Shown piece by piece: positions 1 to 8,775 of a stretch of DNA of 64,000 nt (position 1 is its first letter; the number at the start of each line of letters is the position of its first letter). Below the pieces are notes generated by a model. The model worked only from the letters and a program-made list of their open reading frames with translations, searched no databases and was not told where the DNA came from. The DNA comes from Hymenobacter sp. DG25A (GTDB taxonomy: Bacteria; Bacteroidota; Bacteroidia; Cytophagales; Hymenobacteraceae). The stretch lies in contig NZ_CP012623.1 in the NCBI RefSeq assembly GCF_001280305.1, positions 3,162,001 to 3,226,000 on the forward strand. Direction: 5' to 3'. The translations under genes were made by a program, and so were the position numbers.

Positions 1-675
1 GTTCCCGGGGCCTACGTTGGTGCTCCGGTCACGGCGGGGGCCGTAGTAGGTGTTGTCCCGCGAGGTTTTGCCCCAGTCGTTGTAGCGGTTGTTATAATAG
101 CCGTTGTGGTAGCCATTGCGGTACCCGTTCCGGTAGCCCCAATCATAGCCGCCATACCCATAGCCGTATCCATAAGGACGACGGTAGGAAGGCCAGCCCC
201 AGCCAATGGAAATGTTCACGTAAGAGCCGCCACCATAGAAGGGGTCATAAAAGGGGTCGTAGTAGCCGTAGCGACGGCCGTAGGCATAGTCGCCGTAAAA
301 CCAGGGGTCGTAGGCGTAGCTGGTGTAGGCGTAATCATAGTAGCCCGGCGCGAAAGACCAGTAGCTGGGCTGATGGAAACGCCGGATACGCGCCATGTAC
401 GTGTATTCGTCATCATCGTAAGTGGAGTACGAATCACTGTACTGCTCCCGCCCTTGATCAGTGCGAGAGTCCTGCGTGGCCGATGACTCGTTGGAAGGCA
501 CGCTTTCCGCGCCCCGGTTTGCCTGCACGGCGGCCAGGGCGGGGTCCACGGTGGTTTGGTCTTTAGACGAGTAATAGACCCCGTCGCTCTCCGTGGTGAG
601 AGCAGAAGTGCCCGCACAGCTTCCCAGCGCAACCAGGGCCAGAGCGGACAGGAAAGTAGTGAGGGATTTTTTCAT
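1..675 (-). CDS. Tyr/Gly-rich lipoprotein, 3' end cut by window edge
   Basis: The frame read from the ATG at 675 stays open for 225 codons to the first base of the window, so the C-terminus lies outside. It begins MKKSLTTFLSALALVALGSC, a lipoprotein signal peptide with the lipobox Cys at residue 20, so the product is probably anchored in the envelope. A polar Ser/Thr/Asp-rich stretch follows, and from about residue 75 the sequence is dominated by Tyr, Gly, Asp, Trp and Arg in loose repeats such as YDPFYDPFYGGG and YGYGYGYGGYDWGYRNGY. No catalytic domain is visible. It diverges from proS. Similar low-complexity lipoproteins are common in Bacteroidota and mostly lack known function. Confidence is high that this is a gene and low for any role. 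Confidence 0.75.
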   Translation of the reverse strand, partial: MKKSLTTFLSALALVALGSCAGTSALTTESDGVYYSSKDQTTVDPALAAVQANRGAESVPSNESSATQDSRTDQGREQYSDSYSTYDDDEYTYMARIRRFHQPSYWSFAPGYYDYAYTSYAYDPWFYGDYAYGRRYGYYDPFYDPFYGGGSYVNISIGWGWPSYRRPYGYGYGYGGYDWGYRNGYRNGYHNGYYNNRYNDWGKTSRDNTYYGPRRDRSTNVGPGN

Positions 676-869
676 GACAGCGCAACAAACAGAGGACGAC
701 TAAAGAAAAGAGTACCAACAACCCCAAACGGTTGCCTGTCACTTTTAGACAAGGGCAGAATGCTCCGGTTTAATAACGTAATTTCGCCCCGAAACGGTGC
801 CCCAAACTACTGACAAATGTTGTACCAGTTTGCGGAACTATTCCTACTCTACCCAAAGATAGTCCCATC

Positions 870-2345
870 ATGAGCAAAAGCCTGCCGAAGCGGAGCGAAG
901 ATTATTCGCTGTGGTATAATGAATTGGTGAAACGCGCTGGTCTGGCCGAGAATTCGGCCGTGCGCGGCTGCATGGTTATCAAGCCCTACGGCTACGCCAT
1001 CTGGGAAAAAATGCAGCGCACCCTGGACGACATGTTCAAGCGCACCGGCCACCAGAATGCCTACTTCCCGCTGTTCGTGCCCAAAAGCTTATTTGAAGCC
1101 GAGGAGAAAAACGCGGAAGGCTTTGCCAAAGAATGCGCCGTAGTAACCCACTACCGCCTGCAAACCGACCCCGACAACCCCGGCAAGCTGCGCGTAGACC
1201 CCAACGCTAAGCTGGAAGAAGAGCTGATTGTGCGCCCCACCTCGGAGGCCATTATCTGGAGCACCTACAAGGGCTGGATCCAGAGCTACCGCGACCTGCC
1301 CCTGCTCATTAACCAGTGGGCCAACGTGGTGCGCTGGGAAATGCGCACCCGCCTGTTTCTGCGCACGGCGGAGTTTCTGTGGCAGGAAGGCCACACGGCC
1401 CACGCCACCGCTGAGGAAGCCCTGGCCGAAACCCGCCAGATGCTGGACGTGTACGCCGAGTTTGCCGAAGAGCACCTGGCGCTGCCCGTTATTAAAGGTG
1501 TAAAAACCGAGAACGAGCGGTTTGCCGGCGCCCTAGAAACCTATTGCATTGAAGGCATGATGCAGGATGGCAAGGCGCTGCAGGCCGGCACCTCGCACTT
1601 CCTGGGGCAGAATTTTGCCAAGGCGTTTGACGTGCAGTTTGCCAACAAGCAGGGCCAGCTGGAGCACGTGTGGGGCACCAGCTGGGGCGTAAGCACCCGC
1701 CTGATGGGGGCCCTGGTAATGGCGCATTCCGACGACGAAGGCCTGGTGCTGCCGCCCAAGCTGGCTCCCATTCAGGTGGTGATTGTTCCCATCTACAAAA
1801 CCGGCCAGCTGGATGAGCTGCTGGAGCGCATCCGCCCCATTCAGATGGGCCTGATTGCCCGCGGCATTTCCGTGAAGATTGATGACCGCGACACCGAGCG
1901 CCCCGGCTTTAAGTTTGCGGAGTGGGAGCTGAAAGGCGTGCCCGTTCGCATGGCCGTAGGCATGCGCGACCTGGACGCCGGCACCGTGGAAATTGCCCGC
2001 CGCGACACCAAAGAGAAAATGAACCTGCCCCTGGCCGACATCGTGGCCAGCATCGACCAGCTGCTGCAGGATATTCAGCAGAACATCTACCGCAAAGCCC
2101 TGGCCTTCCGCGACACGCTTACCACCCGCGTAGACACCTATGAGGAGTTTAAGCAGGTGCTGGAAGGCAAAGGCGGCTTCGTAGTGGCCCACTATGATGG
2201 CACCTCAGAAACCGAGGAGCGCATCAAGGACGAAACCAAAGCCACCATCCGCTGCCTGGCCCTGAATGAGCCTGATGAGGATGGCATCTGCATTCTGACC
2301 GGCAAGCCCAGCCAGCGCCGCGCTTACTTTGCCAAGGCGTATTAA
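870..2345 (+). CDS. proS: Prolyl-tRNA synthetase, eukaryote/archaea-type
   Basis: Class II aminoacyl-tRNA synthetase that activates proline and charges tRNA-Pro in the cytoplasm. The 491-residue length, the absence of the bacterial editing insertion, and a C-terminus ending in Tyr (AYFAKAY) match the archaeal/eukaryotic-type ProRS found in many Bacteroidota. The motif 2 region is seen as [18 protein letters not shown] and the motif 3 region as [20 protein letters not shown]. An anticodon-binding domain follows from about residue 290 ([10 protein letters not shown]), then the C-terminal zinc-binding-like domain. The ATG at 870 gives the usual N-terminus ([19 protein letters not shown]). It is monocistronic, with a strong hairpin terminator 20 bases after the stop, and diverges from the lipoprotein at the left edge. 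Confidence 0.97.
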   Translation: MSKSLPKRSEDYSLWYNELVKRAGLAENSAVRGCMVIKPYGYAIWEKMQRTLDDMFKRTGHQNAYFPLFVPKSLFEAEEKNAEGFAKECAVVTHYRLQTDPDNPGKLRVDPNAKLEEELIVRPTSEAIIWSTYKGWIQSYRDLPLLINQWANVVRWEMRTRLFLRTAEFLWQEGHTAHATAEEALAETRQMLDVYAEFAEEHLALPVIKGVKTENERFAGALETYCIEGMMQDGKALQAGTSHFLGQNFAKAFDVQFANKQGQLEHVWGTSWGVSTRLMGALVMAHSDDEGLVLPPKLAPIQVVIVPIYKTGQLDELLERIRPIQMGLIARGISVKIDDRDTERPGFKFAEWELKGVPVRMAVGMRDLDAGTVEIARRDTKEKMNLPLADIVASIDQLLQDIQQNIYRKALAFRDTLTTRVDTYEEFKQVLEGKGGFVVAHYDGTSETEERIKDETKATIRCLALNEPDEDGICILTGKPSQRRAYFAKAY

Positions 2346-2365
2346 TCAGTCGGCATTCCGCTAAC

Positions 2366-2402
2366 AAAAGCCCCGCTGCACGTCCTGTAGCGGGGCTTTT
2401 TT
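2366..2402. terminator. Intrinsic terminator between proS and the DinB gene
   Basis: A perfect 12-bp stem (AAAAGCCCCGCT / AGCGGGGCTTTT) with an 11-base loop runs into a T tract. The A and T flanks let it work in both directions, serving proS (+) and the convergent DinB-family gene (-). Confidence 0.9.
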
Positions 2403-2418
2403 GCTGTAATCGAAGCGC

Positions 2419-3003
2419 TTACACTACCAGCCGCAGCTCGTCGGTAGCCTGGCTCTGGTACTGCTGCCGGGCGCGCTGGGCTTGCTGCAGGTGGCGCTCC
2501 TGGTGGGCTATAACAAACTGGAAGGTTTCGCCCAGACGTAGCTTCAACAGGTGGAAGAACTCGATGGGCACGGCTTTGCGGTTGAGGTTAGCGTGGGCGG
2601 CCCGGGACAGCAGGCGCAACAAGGTTTCCTGATGCTGCCGAAACTCCGTGAGTACGCTGCGGTCCAGGGTGCTTTGCGCGGGGTTCATGTGCCGGAGGGT
2701 TTTCTGCAGCTTGTGGTTTTCCGGCCGCACCGTTTCGTAGGATTTTCGCCCCAGCCAGCTAAAGCCTACTTCGGCATCGGTGCTGGCGTTGGGGCGCTCC
2801 TGGGCCAGCGCCTTGCGCAGGGCCGGGAGGTAGTAGCGGGCGTAGCGGTTCAGGTGCTCCAGGCACTCCAGAACGCTCCAGCTGGCCGGGGCGGGCTTGA
2901 ATTGGAGTGCCCGGATATCCAGCGGCTCAAACTCAGTTTCAAGAATAGCGAGCTGGGCTTGAACCTGCTCCCGGAGCTGTTGCAGAAAGGCCTGGGGTTT
3001 CAT
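2419..3003 (-). CDS. DinB-family putative metal-dependent protein
   Basis: A 194-residue all-helical protein of the DinB/YfiT four-helix-bundle superfamily. These are often metal-dependent hydrolases or thiol transferases, but most members are uncharacterised. The family's scattered His ligands can be placed at ECLEHLNRYARYY (about residue 50), at EFFHLLKLRLGETFQFVIAHQ and at ERHLQQAQ near the C-terminus. It lies just downstream of a Crp/Fnr regulator on the same strand, about 80 bases apart. I recall this regulator/DinB pairing from other Bacteroidota, which suggests the regulator controls it. The substrate is unknown. It is convergent with proS and shares its terminator. Confidence 0.8.
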   Translation of the reverse strand: MKPQAFLQQLREQVQAQLAILETEFEPLDIRALQFKPAPASWSVLECLEHLNRYARYYLPALRKALAQERPNASTDAEVGFSWLGRKSYETVRPENHKLQKTLRHMNPAQSTLDRSVLTEFRQHQETLLRLLSRAAHANLNRKAVPIEFFHLLKLRLGETFQFVIAHQERHLQQAQRARQQYQSQATDELRLVV

Positions 3004-3085
3004 AGCGGATAGTGTGAAGTGAGGGATAAGTGACGGTTCAAACTTCTCACATCTTCGCGCTTAAAACCTTGATGCAAATCAATAT

Positions 3086-3682
3086 TTAGCGCAGCCGGCT
3101 GAGCGTTTCCGGCGTCATGCGCAGGTAGGAGGCAATGTACTTGCGCGGCACCAGCTGAAACAGGTGCGGGCTGCGGGTACGTAGCCTATCCAGGCGGCGC
3201 TGGGGCTCGGGCAGCAGCAGATCTATTTCCCGCTCGATGCGGCCTACCACAGCCCGCTCCATTTCCGTGCGCCAGAAGCGCCCAATGTTGGGGTGCGTTT
3301 CAATCAGTTCCAGCAAATGGGTGCGGGAAATGGCCAGCAGGCGGCAGGCTTTCAGGGCCTGAATGCCGTAGGCAGAGGGCCGGCCTTCCACGAAAGAGGG
3401 AAACGAGCAAATCAGGGTGCTGGCATAGCCAAAGCCCACGCATATTTCCTCGTGCGCCGTGGGCAGAAAGATGCGCAGTATGCCTTCGTCAATGAAATAC
3501 AGATAATGATCAATCTGGCCTTCCTGAATCAGAAAATCTCCGCGCCGCAGCTGCACCGGCTTGTGCCAGCAACGCAGCAGCGCCTCAACATCGGGAGCCT
3601 GCAGGTCCGGCACGCGGTGCAGCAGCTCACGCAGGTGGGCCGCCGGCGCGGCAGTGGGGGTACGGGTAGCGGAAGTAGCCAT
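3086..3682 (-). CDS. Crp/Fnr-family transcriptional regulator
   Basis: Cyclic-nucleotide-binding-fold regulator of 198 residues. After a low-complexity Thr/Ala/Pro N-terminus, residues 40-130 form the beta-roll sensor: RRGDFLIQEGQIDHYLYFID, then GFGYASTLICSFPSFVEGRPS. A dimerisation helix follows (ERAVVGRIEREIDLLLPEPQRR). The C-terminus, PRKYIASYLRMTPETLSRLR, is the recognition-helix region typical of short Bacteroidota Crp homologues. The cAMP-binding Arg-Ser pair of E. coli Crp is not obvious, so the effector is unknown. It lies upstream of and co-oriented with the DinB-like gene, and divergent from the nfeD-floA pair. Confidence 0.88.
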   Translation of the reverse strand: MATSATRTPTAAPAAHLRELLHRVPDLQAPDVEALLRCWHKPVQLRRGDFLIQEGQIDHYLYFIDEGILRIFLPTAHEEICVGFGYASTLICSFPSFVEGRPSAYGIQALKACRLLAISRTHLLELIETHPNIGRFWRTEMERAVVGRIEREIDLLLPEPQRRLDRLRTRSPHLFQLVPRKYIASYLRMTPETLSRLR

Positions 3683-3796
3683 GATAAGTGTAAGTGACGA
3701 AACCAGACTCGTACTGTTCGTAAAATAAGCACCTTCCGCCGCTTGCCGAAGCTTTCTGCGTATCTTCCCTCCACCTACTGCATTTCCCTTTTCGTC

Positions 3797-4261
3797 ATGG
3801 ACTGGCTCACTATTGCACTCCTGTTATTGTTCGGTCTGCTGTTTGTAGCGGCCGAGGTAATTTTTATTCCGGGCACCACCGTGGTAGGGCTGGCCGGGCT
3901 GGCCCTGCTGATAGCCGGCATCTGGATGGGCTACCGCGACCTGGGCACGCCCTACGGACACTATATGCTGGTGGCCTCGCTGCTGATAACGGGCGTGCTG
4001 GTGTATGTAGGCTTGCGCCCGCGCAACCTCAATAAAATGGCGCTTACCAGCGTGCACTCCAGCCACGTGCGGGATGCGCGCCTGCCCGATGTGCAGCCCG
4101 GCACCGTGGGCCGCACGCTCTCGGCGCTGCGCCCGGCCGGCACGGCGCTGTTTGCTGAGGACCGGCGTGAAGTAGTGACGCGGGGTGAGTTTGTGGACGC
4201 CGGGCAAATGGTACGGGTGCTGCGCATTGAGCAAAACCGCATTGTGGTAGAGCAGGCCTGA
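3797..4261 (+). CDS. NfeD-family membrane protein
   Basis: Short NfeD-like protein of 154 residues from the ATG at 3797 (MDWLTIALLLLFGLLFVAAE). An earlier in-frame ATG at 3743 would add 18 residues that do not fit the family, so I prefer 3797. Two or three membrane segments occupy residues 1-75, including the characteristic E-x-x-F-x-P-G segment (AEVIFIPGTTVVGLAG). A soluble OB-fold domain follows (about 95-154: GTVGRTLSALRPAGTALFAE ending VLRIEQNRIVVEQA). Short NfeD proteins act with flotillin-like SPFH proteins in membrane microdomains. The next gene downstream, about 107 bases away, is floA, which supports that role. Confidence 0.9.
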   Translation: MDWLTIALLLLFGLLFVAAEVIFIPGTTVVGLAGLALLIAGIWMGYRDLGTPYGHYMLVASLLITGVLVYVGLRPRNLNKMALTSVHSSHVRDARLPDVQPGTVGRTLSALRPAGTALFAEDRREVVTRGEFVDAGQMVRVLRIEQNRIVVEQA

Positions 4262-4368
4262 AGCAGGGTTGCTTGGGTCTGGTTGCGAGTTGTCAGTTTT
4301 TAGTTGTTAGTTGCTGCTACCTATTTCACCGAAACTGGTAATCAGCCCTTCACAACCCGAAACGCCCC

Positions 4369-5367
4369 ATGAACTTCCCCTTTTTCCCGTTAGCAGTGGC
4401 CGCGGTGGCGCTGCTGGTGCTGCTGTACTTTTTCCCCGTCAGTCTCTGGATTACGGCCCTGTTTTCCGGTGTGCGGGTCAGCCTGTTTCAGCTGGCGTTT
4501 ATGCGGGTGCGCAAGGTGCCGCCCTCCCTCATTGTCAACTCGCTTATCACCTCCACCAAAGCGGGCCTGGAGCTGACGGCCAACGACCTGGAAACCCACT
4601 ACCTGGCCGGTGGCAATATCCCCAGCGTCATCAAAGCCCTGATTTCCGCCGACAAAGCCAACATCCCCCTCACCTTTAAGCAGGCCACCGCCATTGACCT
4701 GGCCGGCCGCGACGTATTTGAGGCAGTGACCACCAGCGTAAACCCCAAGGTGATTAACACGCCCAACGTGGCGGCCGTGGCGCAGGATGGCATTCAGCTT
4801 ATTGCCAAAGCCCGCATTACAGTGCGCGCCAATATTACGCAGCTGGTGGGCGGCGCCGGCGAGGAAACCATTCTGGCCCGCGTGGGTGAGGGCATCGTAA
4901 CCAGCATCGGCTCCTCCAAGTCGCACAAAGAAGTGCTCGAAAACCCGGATAAAATCTCGAAACTGGTGCTCAGCAAAGGCCTCGATGCCGGCACTGCTTT
5001 CGAAATTCTCTCCATTGATATTGCCGATATCGACATCGGAGAAAACATTGGCGCCAAGCTCCAGATAGACCAGGCCACCGCCGATTTGAAAGTAGCCGAA
5101 GCCAAAGCCGAGGAGCGCCGTGCCATGGCCGTAGCCGTGGAGCAGGAAAACCGCGCCAAAACCCAGGAAGCCAAAGCCCGCGTGGTAGAAGCCGAAGCGG
5201 AAATCCCCAAAGCCATTGCCGAAGCCTTCCGCAGCGGTAACCTGGGCGTGATGGACTACTACAAAATGCGCAACGTGCAGGCCGATACCGATATGCGCGA
5301 CTCCATTGCCAACCCTGGCGGCCAGAACAGCACCAAGCCCGGCCAGAATGAAACACGACTGAGCTAA
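4369..5367 (+). CDS. floA: Flotillin-like protein FloA
   Basis: 332 residues, close to the usual FloA length. An N-terminal hydrophobic region ([19 protein letters not shown]) inserts in the membrane. The SPFH-like core includes [26 protein letters not shown]-type sequence at [18 protein letters not shown] and the [20 protein letters not shown] segment. A long charged Ala/Glu/Lys coiled coil (about residues 230-290) precedes a short tail. FloA oligomerises in lipid-microdomain patches and scaffolds membrane proteins. The gene follows the NfeD gene in the same orientation, the standard nfeD-floA operon. A terminator hairpin lies 17 bases past the stop. Confidence 0.95.
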   Translation: MNFPFFPLAVAAVALLVLLYFFPVSLWITALFSGVRVSLFQLAFMRVRKVPPSLIVNSLITSTKAGLELTANDLETHYLAGGNIPSVIKALISADKANIPLTFKQATAIDLAGRDVFEAVTTSVNPKVINTPNVAAVAQDGIQLIAKARITVRANITQLVGGAGEETILARVGEGIVTSIGSSKSHKEVLENPDKISKLVLSKGLDAGTAFEILSIDIADIDIGENIGAKLQIDQATADLKVAEAKAEERRAMAVAVEQENRAKTQEAKARVVEAEAEIPKAIAEAFRSGNLGVMDYYKMRNVQADTDMRDSIANPGGQNSTKPGQNETRLS

Positions 5368-5384
5368 CGCCACCTACTCACATT

Positions 5385-5419
5385 AAAAAAGCCTCCTGCT
5401 CAGAGCAGGAGGCTTTTTT
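5385..5419. terminator. Bidirectional terminator after floA
   Basis: AAAAAAGCCTCCTGCTC / GAGCAGGAGGCTTTTTT forms a long stem with a minimal loop, flanked by A and T tracts. It separates the convergent floA (+) and the OmpA-family gene (-). Confidence 0.93.
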
Positions 5420-5445
5420 GTGGCTATAACTGCTGGTGAAGCGCG

Positions 5446-7494
5446 CTACTTCTTCGTCACGGTAAACTCTACGCGGCGGTTCAGCTTGCGGGTTTCCTCC
5501 TCATCATTGCTGGCAATGGGCTTGGTGCCGCCGTAGCCTTCTGTAGTGATGCGGGAGCCGTTAATGCCCTTCGATACCAAGTACTTTTTCACCTCATTTA
5601 CCCGGTCGATGGAAAGCTTCAGGTTCAGCGCGGGGTCGCCCTGGTTATCGGTGTGGCCTTCCAGCTTGATTTCCACGTTGGGGTAGTTCTTCAGAATCTT
5701 GATCAGACGCTGCAGTTCGGGGTAGGAGTTTTCGCGCAGGTAGTACTTGCTCTGGGCGAAGAAGATGTTGTTCAGCTTGATTTTCTGACCTACGGCAAAC
5801 GGCACCAAGAACAAGTCCTGCGTAATTTCCGTGTACTTCTGCCGGTCGGTTACGTCCAGGTTGTCACTTTCCGAGAGGTAGTCCTTAGCCTCGGCGCGGT
5901 AGCCATAGTGCACGCCCGAGGGCAGAACAATGGTGTAGCTGCCATCGGCGGGGTTGGTTTCGGCCACGCCCAACTCTTCACCCGTCAGCAGGTTTTCGTA
6001 GTGAATAACGGCATCAATGGGTTTCTGGGTGGAGGCATCCAGCACCCGGCCGCGCACCAGCGTTACTACTTCCGGCTTAAACTGCGGCACCAGCCCAATG
6101 CGGAAGATGTCGCGCGAGTTGTCGATACCATTGCGGGAGGAAACCAGGTAGGCCTCGTCGCCGGCCGCCGAGAGGGTGAAATAGCCGTCGAAGTCCGGGG
6201 AGTTAACGTTGGGCCCCATGTTGCGGGGCTGCGTCCAGTTGGTCCAGGAGTTATCCAGACGCTTGCTGTAGAAAATGTCGCTCTTGCCGTAGCCCTGATG
6301 GCCCTCCGAGGCGAAATACAGGGTTTTACCATCCGAGGCCAGGAAAGGGGCAAACTCTGGCTTTTTGGTGTTGATAGTGCCACCCAGGTTCAGAGGGCGG
6401 CTCCAGGTACGGCCGTCGGGTTTCAGAAAGCTCACATAGATATCCTGCTGGCCTTTGCCATCTTTCCGGTCCACGGCCATCAGCAGAACCTTGCCGTTTG
6501 GCCCCAGGTAATAGTCTACGTTTTCGTCGTCGTCGTTGTAGAAATCATCAATGTCTATTTTCACCGGCTTGCCCCAGCCGGTTTTGGTGCGGCGGCTGAA
6601 GCTGGCACCTTTAGGGTCCAGCGTACCATCGTCCTTGTACACATTGATGAGCAGGGCCAGGTTGCCGTCTGTGGAGATAGAGGCTAGGCCATTGGGGCCG
6701 GGCGTATTGATGGGGGCGCCAATGTTTTTGGCCTGGTTCCACACTTTTTTATCAGAAGTGGAACGGGCCAGCGTGCTGTACCACACATCCTGCACATCGT
6801 TGCTGCCGCCTATATTCTGGGGGTGCTCCTGGCGCGCAAAAAACAGCGTACGGCCATCGGGCGAGATAACGGGGTGGGTATCTACGTACTTGGAATTCAC
6901 GTTCGGCCCCAGGTTTTCCATGGTGGAGTCTACGCCAGCTGGTTTGGGCGCCTGCTTGAATTCCGACTTCACCATCAGCTCAGCCACGTCGGCAATGCCA
7001 ATGGCATCAATCTGGTTTACCCCATTTACGGCCTTGGTATTCATGGTAACGCCCACGCCAATGGTGCGGTAGGTACCGGGAGAAAACGTGACGGTCAGCG
7101 TGCGGAAGGCTTCCGGCAGCGACCCCGGATTCTTATTTTCATATACCTGGTGCTTGGTGCCCCGGGTATCCACCAATTCAATTTTAGTAACGGAGCCGGG
7201 GTTGAAATTTTCCACCACCGTCACCTGCTTGGCTATCAGCGACTTGCCGAATTTTACTTCGATGTATTCGTTGGAGCCTTCCTTTTTAGGAATCCAGGCA
7301 TTGTTGCTGATCTGTCCCAGCGGCAGCGCATTAGGCTCGCCTAGTACTTTCTCAGGGGAAAACGCTTCTTTACCCGTTGCTTTCTGCGACGATACTTCCA
7401 CCAGTTTACCCGCCCATACGGCGTGTTGCGCCTGCGCGCGCATTCCCATCCCACACAATGCCAAACCCAAAAGCCAGTGTCTTACCTGTAGCAT
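5446..7494 (-). CDS. OmpA-family outer membrane protein with discoidin-like, PD40 and CarboxypepD domains
   Basis: 682 residues with a cleavable signal peptide (cut near AQAQ-H, residue 22). About 27-180 is a beta-sandwich that resembles a discoidin/F5-8C-type fold (KVLGEPNALP, EYIEVKFGKSLIAKQVTVVE). About 195-460 is a PD40/WD40-like propeller (PVISPDGRTLFFARQ, PFLASDGKTLYFASEGHQGY, YLVSSRNGIDNSRDIFRIG). About 470-545 is a carboxypeptidase-regulatory domain (RGRVLDASTQKPIDAVI). About 565-682 is an OmpA peptidoglycan-binding domain (EIKLEGHTDNQGDPALNLKL, LNRRVEFTV). The propeller-CRD-OmpA order resembles PorE of the T9SS, but the TPR region is replaced by the beta-sandwich. It probably links the outer membrane to peptidoglycan; a T9SS role is only an inference. 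Confidence 0.88.
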   Translation of the reverse strand: MLQVRHWLLGLALCGMGMRAQAQHAVWAGKLVEVSSQKATGKEAFSPEKVLGEPNALPLGQISNNAWIPKKEGSNEYIEVKFGKSLIAKQVTVVENFNPGSVTKIELVDTRGTKHQVYENKNPGSLPEAFRTLTVTFSPGTYRTIGVGVTMNTKAVNGVNQIDAIGIADVAELMVKSEFKQAPKPAGVDSTMENLGPNVNSKYVDTHPVISPDGRTLFFARQEHPQNIGGSNDVQDVWYSTLARSTSDKKVWNQAKNIGAPINTPGPNGLASISTDGNLALLINVYKDDGTLDPKGASFSRRTKTGWGKPVKIDIDDFYNDDDENVDYYLGPNGKVLLMAVDRKDGKGQQDIYVSFLKPDGRTWSRPLNLGGTINTKKPEFAPFLASDGKTLYFASEGHQGYGKSDIFYSKRLDNSWTNWTQPRNMGPNVNSPDFDGYFTLSAAGDEAYLVSSRNGIDNSRDIFRIGLVPQFKPEVVTLVRGRVLDASTQKPIDAVIHYENLLTGEELGVAETNPADGSYTIVLPSGVHYGYRAEAKDYLSESDNLDVTDRQKYTEITQDLFLVPFAVGQKIKLNNIFFAQSKYYLRENSYPELQRLIKILKNYPNVEIKLEGHTDNQGDPALNLKLSIDRVNEVKKYLVSKGINGSRITTEGYGGTKPIASNDEEETRKLNRRVEFTVTKK

Positions 7495-7810
7495 ACTGTA
7501 GCGGAAAAAAGCTGGTTGTAAGTGGCTCTACTCAGAGTCCACTCCGGAAACGCCTACGTTCGAAATCAGAACAGAGACGTTTTCTCCCAGCCTCATGTTA
7601 CGCTCTTAAAACGCAACAACAGGGCTGATCTTGTTTCTTGTTCGATTTACACAAAACTATATTAATAATATTATATGAAAGTGCAATAATATTGACTTCT
7701 GTCCCCGATAAATTTTAAGCGAATAGCAGGATAAAAACGCCAAACAGGCCCGTGCACGATAGTACACGGGCCTGTTTTAATAAGAAAGCAGTCTTATGCC
7801 GGAGCGGAGG
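7495..7810 (-). promoter_or_regulatory. 316-bp intergenic region with terminator and candidate promoter
   Basis: This gap holds the terminator of the upstream lipoprotein gene near 7742-7778 and a notably AT-rich block around 7620-7720. On the minus strand the block contains TAGTTTTG (7652-7659), a match to the Bacteroidota -7 consensus TAnnTTTG, about 160 bases upstream of the OmpA-family start. A -33 TTTG at the ideal spacing is not clear. No coding sequence is seen. Confidence 0.5.
7742..7778 (-). terminator. Terminator of the lipoprotein gene at 7811-8638
   Basis: AAACAGGCCCGTG / CACGGGCCTGTTT form a 13-bp perfect stem with a 10-base loop, about 33 bases past the lipoprotein stop codon on the minus strand. 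T-rich sequence flanks it. Confidence 0.85.
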
Positions 7811-8638
7811 TTAGGGCTGCAGCGTGAACGTGCGGGTAACCGAATTGAACGGGCCGGGAATCAGCGTGCCATTGGCATCTACCAGTTCCAGCTTCAGGGT
7901 GTTTTCGCCCATGGGCAGGCCTTCCATCATGTACGGCGCCCAACGGTCCAGCATAAACTCGGTGCCATTAATGGTGGCACGCACTTTATTGCCATCGGGT
8001 GCCAGCGTGGTATTCACCAGATAGAAGTCCAGCATCACTTTCTGCGCATCCTTGCCGGAGTAGGTATCCTTGGGGCGGCTGTAGAACAGGTGCGGCGCTT
8101 TGGTGTTGAAGTTCAGCGGCGTGGTTACTTTGCCCACCGTGATAACGCGCAGATCATGCGCCCCCAGGTGCTTCAGGCTCTCGTGGTAAGAGCGCGACAG
8201 AAACGACAGAATCACGTGCTGGCCATCGGGAATGTTCTTGGTGAACTCCGTGGTGTAGTGGGCCGTGTAAGGCTCGTTATCCACGATGTTATGGATGTGC
8301 TGGCCTTTTTCTGAGTTGGCCATTTCATCGGCGTGCATGCCGCCGGTCATTTTCGTGAGCTGGAAATTTGTGATGTCGTAGTCGAAGGCCACGGCGCCGG
8401 AAGGCACCGTAGAGCCCGTCACCGGCGACTTCAGCTGCATCATAGCTTCCGGATTCTTCGGCGAGTCTTCGAAAGGCGTGAAGCGAATGCCATTATTTTC
8501 CATGGCTTCGGCGCGCGGGGTAGTATTTACGCTCTCCGCGGTGGCGGAACCAGGCGTATCGCTGGTTTGGCGGGCAGAATCGCAGGCCCCCAAACCGAGG
8601 AGAAATACACTACCGAGTAGTAAAGCTGATGCTTTCAT
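7811..8638 (-). CDS. Envelope lipoprotein, DUF4399/'phosphopeptide-binding'-like
   Basis: 275 residues. MKASALLLGSVFLLGLGAC is a lipoprotein signal with the lipobox Cys at residue 19. After a Ser/Thr/Asp linker the globular part shows SPVTGSTVPSGAVAFDYDI, then a His-rich stretch around GQHIHNIVDNEPYTAHY and SYHESLKHLGAHDL, and a closing beta-rich segment (GENTLKLELVDANGTLIPG). Bacteroidota proteins of this type are often named phosphopeptide-binding protein or DUF4399-like by automated pipelines; no activity is established. The clustered His residues could bind a metal, which is a guess. It is monocistronic with its own terminator, and divergent from the dioxygenase gene. Confidence 0.75.
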   Translation of the reverse strand: MKASALLLGSVFLLGLGACDSARQTSDTPGSATAESVNTTPRAEAMENNGIRFTPFEDSPKNPEAMMQLKSPVTGSTVPSGAVAFDYDITNFQLTKMTGGMHADEMANSEKGQHIHNIVDNEPYTAHYTTEFTKNIPDGQHVILSFLSRSYHESLKHLGAHDLRVITVGKVTTPLNFNTKAPHLFYSRPKDTYSGKDAQKVMLDFYLVNTTLAPDGNKVRATINGTEFMLDRWAPYMMEGLPMGENTLKLELVDANGTLIPGPFNSVTRTFTLQP

Positions 8639-8775
8639 AAAAAGGGCAAAGTGGTGGTCAGAGAGATAACGGATGAACTGCTACCGAAGTCCTAAGTGTT
8701 GCTCGGTAGCAACATGATTTTTAAGTACCTTGCGCAATACGTAAGGTTTGCCCAAAAGTATATTGTTTTTTCACT

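Noticed and set aside
4390..5373. A long minus-strand frame opposite floA
   Set aside because: Antisense shadow: FloA has family-wide conservation on the plus strand and the antisense translation is a Gly/His/Gln-rich composition artefact.
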